In this document: positions 47,800 through 57,436 of the stretch, piece after piece
Layout of the letters: every line of letters begins with the position of its first letter
How positions within the stretch are numbered: the first letter of the stretch is position 1
From: JAHDHW01 sp965277415
GTDB taxonomy: Bacteria > Bacteroidota > Bacteroidia > Chitinophagales > Saprospiraceae
Direction: 5' to 3'
DNA length: 64,000 nucleotides
NCBI GenBank assembly: GCA_965277415.1
Contig: CBDICS010000087.1
Span: 1 to 64,000, forward strand
Program-made: the position numbers and the translations under genes
Notes under the pieces: generated by a model
What the model was told of the DNA's origin: nothing
What the model saw: only the letters and a program-made list of their open reading frames with translations
The model's database searches: none

Positions 47800-49014
47800 A
47801 TGAAAAACGTCATTCTTTTTGATAGTGATACGCGCGAGAATTTACTCCCACTTACCTTTACTCGTCCAGTTGCGAATCTTAGGATAGGTATACTTTCAAT
47901 TAGTGAAAAGTGGGAAAAATGGCTCGACGCTGAAGTATCATTTATTACACAGGACTACCTGACTAAAAAGTTCCCGATTCGGATTTCTGAAGATAATTTT
48001 GTTATTAACGGTTCGGTTTTACCGTCTGGTTGGCTTTGCCGTCTAGTCGAACAATTAGAACTAAACGAGGCATTGCTTCAAAACGGTGAGCTTATTGCCG
48101 CGAGGCTAAATGCAACTCAATTTGAACATTTAATCCACGATGAGGAAATTGAAGAATTACAAGGATTTGATGTAGAAGAGACTCCTTTTATAAAGATTTC
48201 CAATATCTGTGAATTGTTTACAGAGAATGGAAAAGCAATTGAAGAAGATTTTGAGTTTTTGACTAGAAATCGACAATCCCAAATGATCTCTGATAGTAAT
48301 AAAGTTATTGCTAGAGAACATATCTTTATTGAAGAAGGGGCTATTGTAGAATGTTCCACATTGAATGCAAGCGAAGGCCCCATTTATATTGGAAAAGATG
48401 CCAGAGTGATGGAAGGAGCTATGATTCGCGGACCTTTCGCTCTATGTAACAATGCTACTGTCAAAATGGGTGCGAAAATATACGGAGGCACAACCATCGG
48501 TCCTTACTCCAAAATCGGAGGAGAAGTAAATAATTCCATTCTGACTGGATATTCAAGTAAAGGACATGAAGGTTATCTCGGTAATTCAATTCTTGGAGAG
48601 TGGTGTAATATTGGCGCCGGCACCAATACCTCTAATCTAAAAAACAATTATGCAGAGGTAAAATTATGGAATTATGAACAAGAGCGCTTTTTACCCACGG
48701 GGCAGCAATTCTGCGGACTTATTTTAGGTGATCACTCCAAATGTGGCATCAGTACAATGTTTAATACCGGTACTACTGTCGGTGTTTCTGCTAATATTTT
48801 TGGTTCTGGATTTCCACGGAATTTCATTCCTTCATTTTCTTGGGGTGGTGCAAATGGTTATTCAACCTATACGATCCAAAAAGCCTTTGAAACGGCTGAA
48901 AGAGTCATGGCTCGTCGGAATATTGAATTTGGCGATTTGGATAAATCAATTCTTGAAAAAGTATTCCAAATTTCTGCTACATATCGTCGTTGGGATAAAT
49001 TAAGTTCTCCATAA
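47800..49014 (+). CDS. Alternative Bacteroidota GlmU-like sugar-nucleotide transferase
   Basis: 404 residues. Opens VILFDSDTRENLLPLTFTRP, a phrase typical of the Bacteroidota 'alternate GlmU' family, then a nucleotidyltransferase-like first half and a left-handed beta-helix (hexapeptide repeats IGKDARVMEGAMIRGPFALC, MGAKIYGGTTIGPYSKIGG). The C-terminal GAGTNTSNLKNNYAEVKLWN is conserved in GlmU-type acetyltransferases. It is probably bifunctional in UDP-GlcNAc synthesis (GlcN-1-P acetyltransferase and uridylyltransferase), a cytoplasmic role feeding peptidoglycan and LPS. The next gene starts 5 bases after its stop, an operon. Confidence 0.85.
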   Translation: MKNVILFDSDTRENLLPLTFTRPVANLRIGILSISEKWEKWLDAEVSFITQDYLTKKFPIRISEDNFVINGSVLPSGWLCRLVEQLELNEALLQNGELIAARLNATQFEHLIHDEEIEELQGFDVEETPFIKISNICELFTENGKAIEEDFEFLTRNRQSQMISDSNKVIAREHIFIEEGAIVECSTLNASEGPIYIGKDARVMEGAMIRGPFALCNNATVKMGAKIYGGTTIGPYSKIGGEVNNSILTGYSSKGHEGYLGNSILGEWCNIGAGTNTSNLKNNYAEVKLWNYEQERFLPTGQQFCGLILGDHSKCGISTMFNTGTTVGVSANIFGSGFPRNFIPSFSWGGANGYSTYTIQKAFETAERVMARRNIEFGDLDKSILEKVFQISATYRRWDKLSSP

Positions 49015-49018
49015 ATCA

Positions 49019-49693
49019 ATGAGACAAGCACTATGGAAAAGGCTACTGAGTTATATTACGGAATTACATATCGAAAGTACTTCTAGTGAATATAACCCTC
49101 ACCTCTATGTTAGTCTTAGAAATGGTCGTTATCAATTATGCACCGCCAATGCCATTTATTCTTTCGAAGACCTTTATGACAATTTTTCAGAAGCATTTAA
49201 GCAAATTGATCTAGAAAAGATTCCAGGGTCAAATGTCTTAATTCTTGGCTTTGGGCTGGCTAGTGTTCCAATCATTTTAGAAAAAAAGAATGGAAAAAAA
49301 TTTCATTTTACGGGTGTAGAAATAGATGAAGAAGTACTTTATTTGGCGAATAAATACGCTATGGATGAATTAGCTTCGAGTTTCAATCTAATCTGTACAG
49401 ATGCCTACCATTATGCCATGCAGTGTGAAGAACAATTTGATCTCGTGATCATGGACGTTTTTTTTGATGATGTCATTCCAAAACAATTTGAGGAATCGAC
49501 ATTTTTAAATCAATTAAAGAAATTGACTGCTCCAAAGGGATTATTGATGTATAATCGTTTAGCTTTTAGTAAAAAAGACATTGCCAGTACTAAGGCATTT
49601 TATGAAAACAAATTTTCTAAAGTTTTCAAAAATAGTAGTTTTCTAGAGGTAAAAGGTAATTGGATATTGTTGAATCGGAGTGATTTATGCTAG
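49019..49693 (+). CDS. Spermidine-synthase-like SAM-dependent methyltransferase family protein
   Basis: 224 residues. SAM-binding-type Rossmann motifs: LILGFGLASVPIIL (motif I, with GxG), FTGVEIDEEVLYLA (acidic ribose-binding Glu), and FDLVIMDVFFDDVIP (motif IV). The arrangement matches spermidine-synthase-like proteins, but the polyamine-binding residues are not obvious, so the substrate is open. It starts 5 bases after the GlmU-like gene and is likely co-translated with it. Confidence 0.8.
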   Translation: MRQALWKRLLSYITELHIESTSSEYNPHLYVSLRNGRYQLCTANAIYSFEDLYDNFSEAFKQIDLEKIPGSNVLILGFGLASVPIILEKKNGKKFHFTGVEIDEEVLYLANKYAMDELASSFNLICTDAYHYAMQCEEQFDLVIMDVFFDDVIPKQFEESTFLNQLKKLTAPKGLLMYNRLAFSKKDIASTKAFYENKFSKVFKNSSFLEVKGNWILLNRSDLC

Positions 49694-49903
49694 AATATGG
49701 CGATGACAAGATCATATGGTAATCAGCCCTTTGGACTCAATGGTCAGGAACTTATAATTTAATGATCACTTCGTTTGTGATGGCTTTGCTTGTGGAGTAC
49801 TGCTTTGGGCATTCTTGTAAAACTCTATTCACTCATACTTATCTTTATCAAGCTAGTGGATAAACTTCTAGCATAAAATCAAAGTTTTTAATAACTTTAT
49901 CAA

Positions 49904-50425
49904 ATGAATACGAGGCTTCGCTTTTCATTAATAATACTTTTTACCTTATTAGGGATTATCCTTCACATCAAAATTGGATTTTCTTCTGCCTGGTACCTTT
50001 ATCTCGCTAGCATGATTATGCTCGTAGCACATTTTCTTTTTGGAAATGTTTGGGCGGCCTTTGGTATGCTTCGTAAAGGGAAAATTCCCGAAGCTGAAAT
50101 TTTAGTCAATCAAATAAAACGTCCCGAATTTTTATCCAAACAACATCGTGCTTACTATCACTTTATAAAAGGCATGATTGCTTTACAAAAAGAAGAGCTT
50201 AAGGAAGGAGAAATTCAACTTAAGCAAGCATTGGAAAGAGGACTTCGCTCCTCTAATGATAATGCAATGGCTGCACTCAATATCGCCCATATATACTTTA
50301 GACAAAATAAACTGGATGCCTGCCGAACTTACCTTAAGCAATCCAAATCTTTCAGTCCCAATGATTTACTGATCAAACAAAAGATTGATGAAATGGAAAA
50401 AGTCTTGGCTACACCTTATAATTAG
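49904..50425 (+). CDS. Membrane protein with C-terminal TPR repeats
   Basis: 173 residues. Two predicted membrane helices (FSLIILFTLLGIILHI and YLYLASMIMLVAHFLF), then about 110 residues of TPR-like helical hairpins (AYYHFIKGMIALQKEELKEG, AALNIAHIYFRQNKLDACRT) facing the cytoplasm or periplasm. It is a small scaffold-type protein; no specific function is recognisable. 210 bases separate it from the methyltransferase gene. Confidence 0.8.
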   Translation: MNTRLRFSLIILFTLLGIILHIKIGFSSAWYLYLASMIMLVAHFLFGNVWAAFGMLRKGKIPEAEILVNQIKRPEFLSKQHRAYYHFIKGMIALQKEELKEGEIQLKQALERGLRSSNDNAMAALNIAHIYFRQNKLDACRTYLKQSKSFSPNDLLIKQKIDEMEKVLATPYN

Positions 50426-50540
50426 GTGAGGAATAGTATTATGGAGTCATTTCTGGCTCTGACATATCTCAGGCCAAGACTTAAATCTAAATATTGAATG
50501 AAATCGGCCTCTAATGAAATTAGCTTTTGCTATGGGGATT

Positions 50541-50600
50541 GAATTTAGAGGATAATCTAGGTATGGCCAGATAGTAGAAGTTAGCGAAAATTTTATTGGA
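50541..50600 (+). repeat. 60-bp dispersed intergenic repeat, copy A
   Basis: AATTTAGAGGATAATCTAG then CCAGATAGTAGAAGTTAG, matching AATTTAGAGAATAGTAATCT and TCAGATAGTAGAAGTAAA at 60293-60350. Both copies lie upstream of a gene by 100-230 bases. Confidence 0.55.
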
Positions 50601-50778
50601 ATAACGTTTGTGCGAATGTTCCATGCGATAAGTCAAAACAATAATTTGCAGAGTAATCTTAACGCAACTGACAAAATAATAAATTACAAAATCAGCAAAA
50701 ACAAAATACTATACTGTCTCAAAGTTAAAACATGTTAATTTTCAAGTAAAACAGAGAGCATCCGAATACTTTTTATAC

Positions 50779-50786
50779 TATCTTTG
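50779..50786 (+). promoter_or_regulatory. -7 box before the YoeB-partner gene
   Basis: TATCTTTG, a perfect TAnnTTTG, 40 bases upstream of the ATG at 50826. It supports transcription of the 50826-51873 gene pair as one unit. Confidence 0.5.
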
Positions 50787-50825
50787 TTGTAAGATTGAAC
50801 TTCGAAATAATAATTTAATCTTAGT

Positions 50826-51596
50826 ATGATAACAACTAGTGAACCAATAGGAAGACTTGTCGCTCTTGTAAATTTAGAGAAAGACATTATAACTGATAAA
50901 GCAGTAAGACAAAATATCGAAGATATAGTTGACTTAATAAAGATTAGAATAACTGATAAATCAATTGAAGAGGTATCAAAGAGTCTAATGAAACAGGTTT
51001 TTGAATTACGATTTGAAATTATTGAATGGTTAGCTCATGAGAATAAAAGCATAGGAGAATATTTTGAATTAATAAATCAAAAAATTGCTCACAATATCCA
51101 AGCTGCAACTTTTTCTGAATTATCAAGTACAGTTTCAGATTCTCTTTTAGCTTATGAAAAAATTGCTTCACCTATTTTCGACAAAATTGGTATAGATAAT
51201 TTTGAAAGTTTTATTGGAACGATACAAGACCAAAAACCAAATTATGAAATTACAAATATGTTTTCATTGCATCCATCTCCCAGAATAAAATATTTAAAAA
51301 ATTGGATAGACTCATCATTACAATTTGAAGTTGGATTAATACTTTCTGAATTAGTCATAATAGGTCAAATTAAGATGAGTAAAACTAGGATAAAGAATGA
51401 ACTAACAATGTTCATTAATAAAACTACAGTAAGGTATGGAGCTAATTCTATCTTCACAGGCTTTTGGAATCCTGATGAACAAGATAATACCAATTTAATC
51501 AACAAAATGAGAATTCTTGCTGCTACTTTTGAATTAGATAATAGCATCTATTATAAAACTTCTAAAGAAGATTTATCTAAACTAATCAATAACTGA
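50826..51596 (+). CDS. Hypothetical helical protein upstream of YoeB, candidate atypical antitoxin
   Basis: 256 residues, no signal peptide or membrane segment, rich in predicted helices. No known family recognised. It carries its own -7 box at 50779 and stops 7 bases before the toxin start, the layout of an antitoxin-toxin operon. Canonical YoeB antitoxins (YefM, Phd) are about 80 residues, so this is three times too long. It could be a different kind of antitoxin or an unrelated gene beside an orphan toxin. Base composition is more AT-rich than the flanks. Confidence 0.65.
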   Translation: MITTSEPIGRLVALVNLEKDIITDKAVRQNIEDIVDLIKIRITDKSIEEVSKSLMKQVFELRFEIIEWLAHENKSIGEYFELINQKIAHNIQAATFSELSSTVSDSLLAYEKIASPIFDKIGIDNFESFIGTIQDQKPNYEITNMFSLHPSPRIKYLKNWIDSSLQFEVGLILSELVIIGQIKMSKTRIKNELTMFINKTTVRYGANSIFTGFWNPDEQDNTNLINKMRILAATFELDNSIYYKTSKEDLSKLINN

Positions 51597-51603
51597 GTAC
51601 GAA

Positions 51604-51873
51604 ATGAATTACCCAATCCATTTGAGTACTCAAGCTCAAAAAGATATTCCAAAACTTAAAAAAGAAAATGCTAAGTTGCTATCTAAACTCTGGGAATTAG
51701 TTTTAGATATTTTTAAAAATCCATTCACAGGGCTAGGTCTACCTGAAGCCTTAAAAGGCGATCTTTCTGGTTGGTGGTCTAGAAGAATTACGCAAAAACA
51801 TAGATTAATTTATCGAATTGAAAATGAAGTTCTGGAAATAGCTTCCTGCTATGGTCATTATGACGACAAGTAA
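51604..51873 (+). CDS. yoeB: YoeB/Txe-family mRNA interferase toxin
   Basis: 89 residues, RelE-fold ribosome-dependent endoribonuclease that cleaves mRNA in the ribosomal A site. Hallmarks seen: NPFTGLGLPEALKGDLSGWW (catalytic-type Glu48), SRRITQKHRLIYR (Arg67), and CYGHYDD (His85, Tyr86), the YoeB counterparts of E46, R65, H83, Y84 of E. coli. All key residues intact, so it is probably active. It follows the 256-residue gene by 7 bases; no small YefM-type antitoxin is present. Confidence 0.92.
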   Translation: MNYPIHLSTQAQKDIPKLKKENAKLLSKLWELVLDIFKNPFTGLGLPEALKGDLSGWWSRRITQKHRLIYRIENEVLEIASCYGHYDDK

Positions 51874-51879
51874 TTTTGC

Positions 51880-52075
51880 AGCTAATCGAATACCAACCAA
51901 CAAGTCAAATAAATACTCTCTCAAAGAGCCCTCATACCACGAAACATACGGATAGAGTACTTCACGTTCAAATAACAAACTTTTCTCCTTTGGAATTTGG
52001 TTTCGACTTTCCTAGTATTTTTGACTTTAACGGAAGTAATCCACAAAAGGAATATAGCCCCTAAAATATTAAATC
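51880..52075 (-). pseudogene. Degenerate ORF-like fragment, copy A of a two-copy family
   Basis: Read on the minus strand it gives GYIPFVDYF, then stops, then LYPYV...EYLFDLLVGIRLA. The same order (GYIPFLEYYLK, FRKRKFCSVN, QLFDLSLATRLA) occurs without stops at 59906-60113. DNA identity is also clear (GCTAATCGA, TCAAATAA, AAAGGAATxTAGCC). It fills the space between the yoeB stop and the haem-binding protein gene. Confidence 0.5.
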
Positions 52076-52098
52076 GAGTTCTCCATTCACTCACACAC

Positions 52099-55000
52099 TC
52101 ACCTCCCCACCCCCAACTTCATCAAATAAGCCAATAAATCTGTCAATTCATCCTTATGCAAATTCCTGGTGAGACCAACAGGCATTAAAGACATTGGGCT
52201 CACGTCGATCTTTGCAATTTCAGCCGCAGGTATTTCAACAATTTCGCTATTTGCTAATCGGATCAAAGTGGAGTTATTCGTTTTTCGATCTAGAAGACCG
52301 CTGATTATTTCTCCATCATTTTTAGTTAAAATAACTGTTTCGTAACCTTGCTTAATATCGTTGTGTGGATTGAGCACTGCATCCAAAATAGCTGGTGGTG
52401 TCATAAATGTACCTATCGTACTTAGATTAGGACCAGACAATCCTCCAATTCCATCAACCCGGTGACAAGTTGCACAAAGTAATTCTTTTTTACGATATAA
52501 TTTTTGGCCTCGGTAAGTATTTCCTGTGGCTATCGCATTTTTGATCAGTTGCTCTTTTTCCGTCGGTTTCATTTCCATACCAATGGAACTAATGTTCCCA
52601 GCTTCTCTTATGGCTTTTTCTAAATCCTGCAATGGCAATCCTGAGGATTGAATAACTTTTAAACCCGCACTTGCTATGGGTTCTGGAATATTTTTTCCTT
52701 GCAAAGCCACTGCAAGCGCATTAGGCCCTTCATCTTTTTTTCGAAAACGAGTAAAAATAATTCCTCCCAATTTCGAATCCTCTAATTCTGCCAAAAGACT
52801 TACCGTAGGAACAGCTGCTGCCTTGTGGTCTCGTTCTGCCCAAACTACGCAAGCCACTCCGCGAATGTTTTTATCCTCTTCCGACAAAGCTATTCTTTCC
52901 ACTTCTGCCTCCTGTCCCATTTGTTCCAATGTCCGTAAGACCGTCAATTGTTCTCTTATATCATCCGCAGCTCTAATTCTTTTCGAGATTAAATCCAAAA
53001 AACCCACAGCTTTCCAACGACCAGCAACTTGCATTGCAGCAAGTCGAAACGCTATATCCTCATGAGTAATCAAAGATGTTAAGAGATTTAAATTTTCAGG
53101 AATTGCATCATTCGCTTTCGGAGCTCGTGCCATTGCCAAAAGTAATTTCGAATTTTGATCATCCATTACTTTCTGTAAGACTTTTCCGCGACTTGCTTTA
53201 TCCCCAATTTTTGCTAATAAAAACCAAGCTTGATTCTTTAATTTTTCATCTAATCCTTTTTGATCGAGGAGATCATTAATAGGCTTAATGACTCTTGGGT
53301 CTTCGCTTTTTAGTAAAGCATATAATTGTTTGTTTTTTTCTCCTCCAAATGGATTTTCATTTTTGGCGAAAGCCAATAACCATTCATCCTGTAGCCTCGA
53401 AAGTGTAAGATCTAAAGCAAATTCTAAATTTCTATCCATTGGCAAGGTCTTTACTTCCATCGCTATTTCTGCCGCTTCCTTGGTTCCCAATTCTCTTAAA
53501 GCATGTATCGCTTCCAAACGAACCTGAGGATGTTTATCCTTTATTATTTTTTTTAAAAGAGGGATATGCTCTGATTGCTTTTTCCAATGTGCCAATATTC
53601 GAACTGCCGCTGCTCTTTCTTTTGGATTAGTACTATTAATAGAAGTCATTAAGGTTTCTTCATGATAATAATTTAAAGCAGTCAACAACCAAAGTCCTTC
53701 TAATCGGTGTTGAGAAAAACTTGCGCTTTTTTTATCCAAATTATTAATCCAATCAAGCACTAACTGGGGTTCGCCTTCCCGCTCAACAAAAGCTCGATTT
53801 GCTTGTAATCTGGTAAATTGCTCGGATGACTTCAACAAGTCCAATAGCCCTGCAGAAGGGGTTCTTGCATAGTATATTTCTTCTAAAAGCGGGCTTCCTT
53901 TTTTAGTCAATTTCCAAATTCGGCCATGCAATCTATCTCTGGTGGGGTGATGAAAATCTACTTCACCATGCGCAATAATCGGATTGTACCAATCAACAAT
54001 ATAGAGTGCCCCATCTGGTCCAATTTTACTATCCACTGGCCGATAAGACCGATGATCAGACTGTAACACGGTTTCCACTTCTTTCGACTTGTATCCACTT
54101 TCAAAAGGGCTAACTTTATAACGTACTGTTCGATTCGCTCGATAGTCATTCGTGATGATACTCCCCTGCCAGTCTTTTGAAAAATGACTACTGTAAATAA
54201 CTTCTGCCGCAGTATTCTTAGGTGTCCCATTATTCAAGCCCGGTATCACAGACGATGCACCGACGGCTGTCATATGAGCAGATTCTGGAAAGATATAATT
54301 TATCCCTGAGCCTCCTGCACCATCTGTTGCAAAGGCTTGTCCCCATTCATCAAAAGCCTCTCCCCAGGGATTCACTAAGCCGCGACTAAAAATCTCTAGT
54401 TGCTCCTTCTCTGGACGAAAAGACCAAGTACCAGAGCCGTTCAATATTTTCGTTCCATATGCCGTCTCTACAAAAGAGTTGATATATATCGATTGTGTAA
54501 AATGCAAATCTCCCCAAGGTGTCCATCGAAAACCATGGATGGTATGATGAACATCAGCATTTCCAAAGCCTTCATAAACAACTCTCCTTTCGTCAGCTAT
54601 ATCGTCCCCATTATTATCAGCAAGAAATAGTACCGCCGTAGTGGAAACGACATAGGCGCCCCCCGGTACCGGCATGACCGAATGTGGTATCAAGAGATTC
54701 TCTGCAAAGACTGTATGCTTATCCGCTCTTCCATCATTATCAGTATCTTCTAAAATGATGATCTTATCATTGGGTTCTTGACCAGGAATAATATGTGGAT
54801 AAGTGCTACTCGTCGCGACCCATGCCCTTCCCTTGGTATCCCAGTTGATATTGATTGGATTTGCGATCATCGGATCAGCCGCAAAAAGGCTAACTTCATA
54901 TCCATCTGCAATATTAAAGGCAGCTAATTCTCCTTCGATATCAGGTGCAGGAATAAACGCTGGTACTTCATGCTCTTCATAAGTCTTTGGAGCTTTCCAT

Positions 55001-55983
55001 GGCTTGTCTTCTTTCTCAGGTCTTGTATAGCTTTCACCATTTGCCAAGGCTTTAATCTCTTTTTCTTTTTCTTTGATCAAGATTTTCAAATCTTCCATCT
55101 CTGAAGCTAAATGCCCCATTTCATGTCTTCGAAACAAATAAATATACGCTTCATTTAAAGGCTGAAGCCGATAACGATAAAGTCTATTCTTTTCTTTAAT
55201 GACTTCAAGTAATTGCTTATGCTTTTCTTCGCCTAATCTTGTTTTCTCTTCATTTATGTCCAAACTTTCACATATAATTTCGGACATTTTTTGATAGCCC
55301 AATCTATTCAGTTGCACCCCATTATGAGTATAATGAACTTGGTCATCAGCATGATTTAATTTTTCAAAAAGATCCACAAAAAGGTGTGCCCTATTGTTAG
55401 CTTCTTCTTTTATAAAATTACTAACTCGTTGAAGTCGTTTATTCCTTTTTGTTGTTTCTTCTGGATCAAATATTTTCATTTCCTGGCTTGGAGGCGATAC
55501 TAAAACTAGCTTTATCCCTCTTACCTGAAGCGTATCAAGCAGTCGACTATAGCCATTTTCAAACAAAGTAAAATCCGCTTCGTTTTTAAAATAAGCTGCT
55601 TCACTTCCATATCCAATTAGCAAGCTTGTTGGTCGAATTGTATCAATGTGTTCTATTAAAACCTTTGAGCCAAACCCTGCTTCTGCAGTTGGTGGTTTCC
55701 AGGATTGAGTATTTTGAGCAGAACCAAATTGAGATCGAGCTTTACCATATACATCATCTCCTGGCCAAGCAATATTTCGGATGATCATTTCCTGATTTGA
55801 AAAATGAAGGTGTAAAGCCTTTTCAAAATAACCGTGGTCTTCCATCCCTGAAATAAAAGTCCCTCCTAGAAAAGCGATACTTTGGACTTCCGCATTTTTG
55901 AGTTTAGAAGTCGATTCGGAATTTCGACAAGTCATAAATAACAAGCTGAAACCAAATACGAAGAGGCTTAGTTTGATTTTCAT
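52099..55983 (-). CDS. PVC-type haem-binding lipoprotein (SGNH-like, propeller, HEAT, cytochrome c)
   Basis: 1294 residues. Lipobox LLFMTC. Order: SGNH-hydrolase-like domain (about 30-240) whose block I reads AFLGGTFISGM, without the catalytic Ser of GDS; a helical linker; a glucose-dehydrogenase-like beta-propeller (about 360-690, VSLFAADPMIANPININW and DTDNDGRADKHTVF); HEAT-like repeats (IKDKHPQVRLEAIHALRELG); a C-terminal cytochrome c domain with CATCH in LLCATCHRVDGIGGLSGPN. Such proteins, described as 'membrane-bound dehydrogenase/haem-binding' in Planctomycetes and Verrucomicrobia, are thought to oxidise carbohydrates. Substrate unknown; probably periplasmic lipid-anchored. Monocistronic. 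Confidence 0.88.
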   Translation of the reverse strand: MKIKLSLFVFGFSLLFMTCRNSESTSKLKNAEVQSIAFLGGTFISGMEDHGYFEKALHLHFSNQEMIIRNIAWPGDDVYGKARSQFGSAQNTQSWKPPTAEAGFGSKVLIEHIDTIRPTSLLIGYGSEAAYFKNEADFTLFENGYSRLLDTLQVRGIKLVLVSPPSQEMKIFDPEETTKRNKRLQRVSNFIKEEANNRAHLFVDLFEKLNHADDQVHYTHNGVQLNRLGYQKMSEIICESLDINEEKTRLGEEKHKQLLEVIKEKNRLYRYRLQPLNEAYIYLFRRHEMGHLASEMEDLKILIKEKEKEIKALANGESYTRPEKEDKPWKAPKTYEEHEVPAFIPAPDIEGELAAFNIADGYEVSLFAADPMIANPININWDTKGRAWVATSSTYPHIIPGQEPNDKIIILEDTDNDGRADKHTVFAENLLIPHSVMPVPGGAYVVSTTAVLFLADNNGDDIADERRVVYEGFGNADVHHTIHGFRWTPWGDLHFTQSIYINSFVETAYGTKILNGSGTWSFRPEKEQLEIFSRGLVNPWGEAFDEWGQAFATDGAGGSGINYIFPESAHMTAVGASSVIPGLNNGTPKNTAAEVIYSSHFSKDWQGSIITNDYRANRTVRYKVSPFESGYKSKEVETVLQSDHRSYRPVDSKIGPDGALYIVDWYNPIIAHGEVDFHHPTRDRLHGRIWKLTKKGSPLLEEIYYARTPSAGLLDLLKSSEQFTRLQANRAFVEREGEPQLVLDWINNLDKKSASFSQHRLEGLWLLTALNYYHEETLMTSINSTNPKERAAAVRILAHWKKQSEHIPLLKKIIKDKHPQVRLEAIHALRELGTKEAAEIAMEVKTLPMDRNLEFALDLTLSRLQDEWLLAFAKNENPFGGEKNKQLYALLKSEDPRVIKPINDLLDQKGLDEKLKNQAWFLLAKIGDKASRGKVLQKVMDDQNSKLLLAMARAPKANDAIPENLNLLTSLITHEDIAFRLAAMQVAGRWKAVGFLDLISKRIRAADDIREQLTVLRTLEQMGQEAEVERIALSEEDKNIRGVACVVWAERDHKAAAVPTVSLLAELEDSKLGGIIFTRFRKKDEGPNALAVALQGKNIPEPIASAGLKVIQSSGLPLQDLEKAIREAGNISSIGMEMKPTEKEQLIKNAIATGNTYRGQKLYRKKELLCATCHRVDGIGGLSGPNLSTIGTFMTPPAILDAVLNPHNDIKQGYETVILTKNDGEIISGLLDRKTNNSTLIRLANSEIVEIPAAEIAKIDVSPMSLMPVGLTRNLHKDELTDLLAYLMKLGVGR

Positions 55984-56212
55984 TTGATCTGAGTTTTGAA
56001 CTATTGGAGTTATTAGGAATCAATGAATGCAAAAACAAGGTCGTCTAAACTAAACACTTATTAATTCGCTAGTCCTAAAACCAAAAATAACATAAGTAAA
56101 TTGATAGAAGTAATTTTTTCTATCTTAATGGTAAAATACTGTTGTTGAATGAAAGATTTGAAAGCTTATCAATAACTTTCGTTTATCAATAATTCTCGAT
56201 AATAAGAAAAAT

Positions 56213-57274
56213 ATGAATAAGTGTTTACAAATTTACGTTGTGGCTATATTGTTTATTTTTCTTGCTTCGTGCAAAGGAAAAAATCGAACAGAGCAACTAA
56301 ATAAAAACATAAGTCATAAAGAAATTGGATTACTTGAAAGTACCCATCCTATTCAAAAAGTAGATACTATATGGATTAGCAATGCTCCATCAAGAATTAC
56401 ACGCAAGATCAAGAAAGATAAAGAAGGAAACCTCTTATTTGCTGCATATGAAGACATCATTCGATATGATGGCGAATCATTTACAAATTTTACAAAAGAA
56501 GAAGGATTAGAGTCCTATGATGCATTCGATGTATTGGAAGATAAAAAAGGCAATATTTGGATAGCCAGTACTCGTTTTGGTGTGTTTCGTCATGATGGAA
56601 AATCCCTTACCCGATTCACCACAGATGACGGGCTTCTTCATAATAGATCTATGTGCATTTATGAAGATAAGGCAGGCAATATCTGGATTGGTGGCCTAGG
56701 CGGGGCAAGTTGCTACGATGGAAAATCCTTTCGAAATTTCACTACGAATGAAGGTTTGTCCCATAATGATGTTAATATTATTATGGAAGACAATACAGGA
56801 AAAATCTGGTTTGGTACTAGAGGAAATCTCTGTGTTTACACCCCTTCATCTTCGCTCAAATCTGCTGAAAAGACCTTTACCGAAATTAGGAATAACCAAG
56901 GCCTACCCTTCACTAATGTATGGTCGATCATAGAAGATAAAAAAGGAAATATCTGGATTGGTGGCGGAGATGGACTTTGGCGCTACGATGGGCTTTCGTT
57001 TAAAAACTTCTCAACGGAGTTTGTTATCTGTGTTTATGAAGATAAAAAAGGAAATATTTGGGTCACCAATTCTGAAGAGGGACTAATCCGTTATGATGAA
57101 AAGACGCTGCTTAATGAAAAGGCTACGGCCGTTCAAATCTTTAATGGTCGTGGATTTCTTGGAATAACTGAAGATAAGGATGGTGGTATTTGGGTTGGAA
57201 AATTAGATGGTGTATTCCGATATGATGGAAAGTCTATCAACTATTTTAGAGATGAACAGTCAAAGAATAGATAA
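56213..57274 (+). CDS. Two-component-regulator-propeller lipoprotein
   Basis: 353 residues. Lipobox LASC (LFIFLASCKGK). The rest is a seven-or-so-bladed propeller of repeats such as YEDKAGNIWIGG followed by YDGKSFRNFT. These are the Reg_prop repeats normally found in the sensor part of hybrid two-component systems. Here there is no membrane helix or kinase, so it may be a stand-alone periplasmic sensor or ligand-binding lipoprotein. Spacing (163 bases) does not support an operon with the next gene. Confidence 0.88.
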   Translation: MNKCLQIYVVAILFIFLASCKGKNRTEQLNKNISHKEIGLLESTHPIQKVDTIWISNAPSRITRKIKKDKEGNLLFAAYEDIIRYDGESFTNFTKEEGLESYDAFDVLEDKKGNIWIASTRFGVFRHDGKSLTRFTTDDGLLHNRSMCIYEDKAGNIWIGGLGGASCYDGKSFRNFTTNEGLSHNDVNIIMEDNTGKIWFGTRGNLCVYTPSSSLKSAEKTFTEIRNNQGLPFTNVWSIIEDKKGNIWIGGGDGLWRYDGLSFKNFSTEFVICVYEDKKGNIWVTNSEEGLIRYDEKTLLNEKATAVQIFNGRGFLGITEDKDGGIWVGKLDGVFRYDGKSINYFRDEQSKNR

Positions 57275-57436
57275 GCTGTTCCATGTTATTAAGCTGTTAA
57301 ACGAATTTAAAATAATGACTCTAGATGATTAATAATTTAACTTGTGCAAAATATGTCAAAGTCCCTTAAATGCGTATACCGTGTTCGTTTAGATCCTTGG
57401 TGGCAATCTATTAAACAATCAAACTAATAAAATACA

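Larger units (their letters stand above)
50426..50825 (+). other. Intergenic region with one copy of a 60-bp dispersed repeat
   Basis: About 400 bases, no frame. It holds 50541-50600 (GAATTTAGAG, CAGATAGTAGAAGT), which is repeated at 60293-60350, and the promoter box at 50779-50786. Confidence 0.5.

Noticed and set aside
51876..52064. 62-codon plus-strand frame after yoeB
   Set aside because: Its sequence is the complement of the repeated ORF-like fragment, which reads better on the minus strand.
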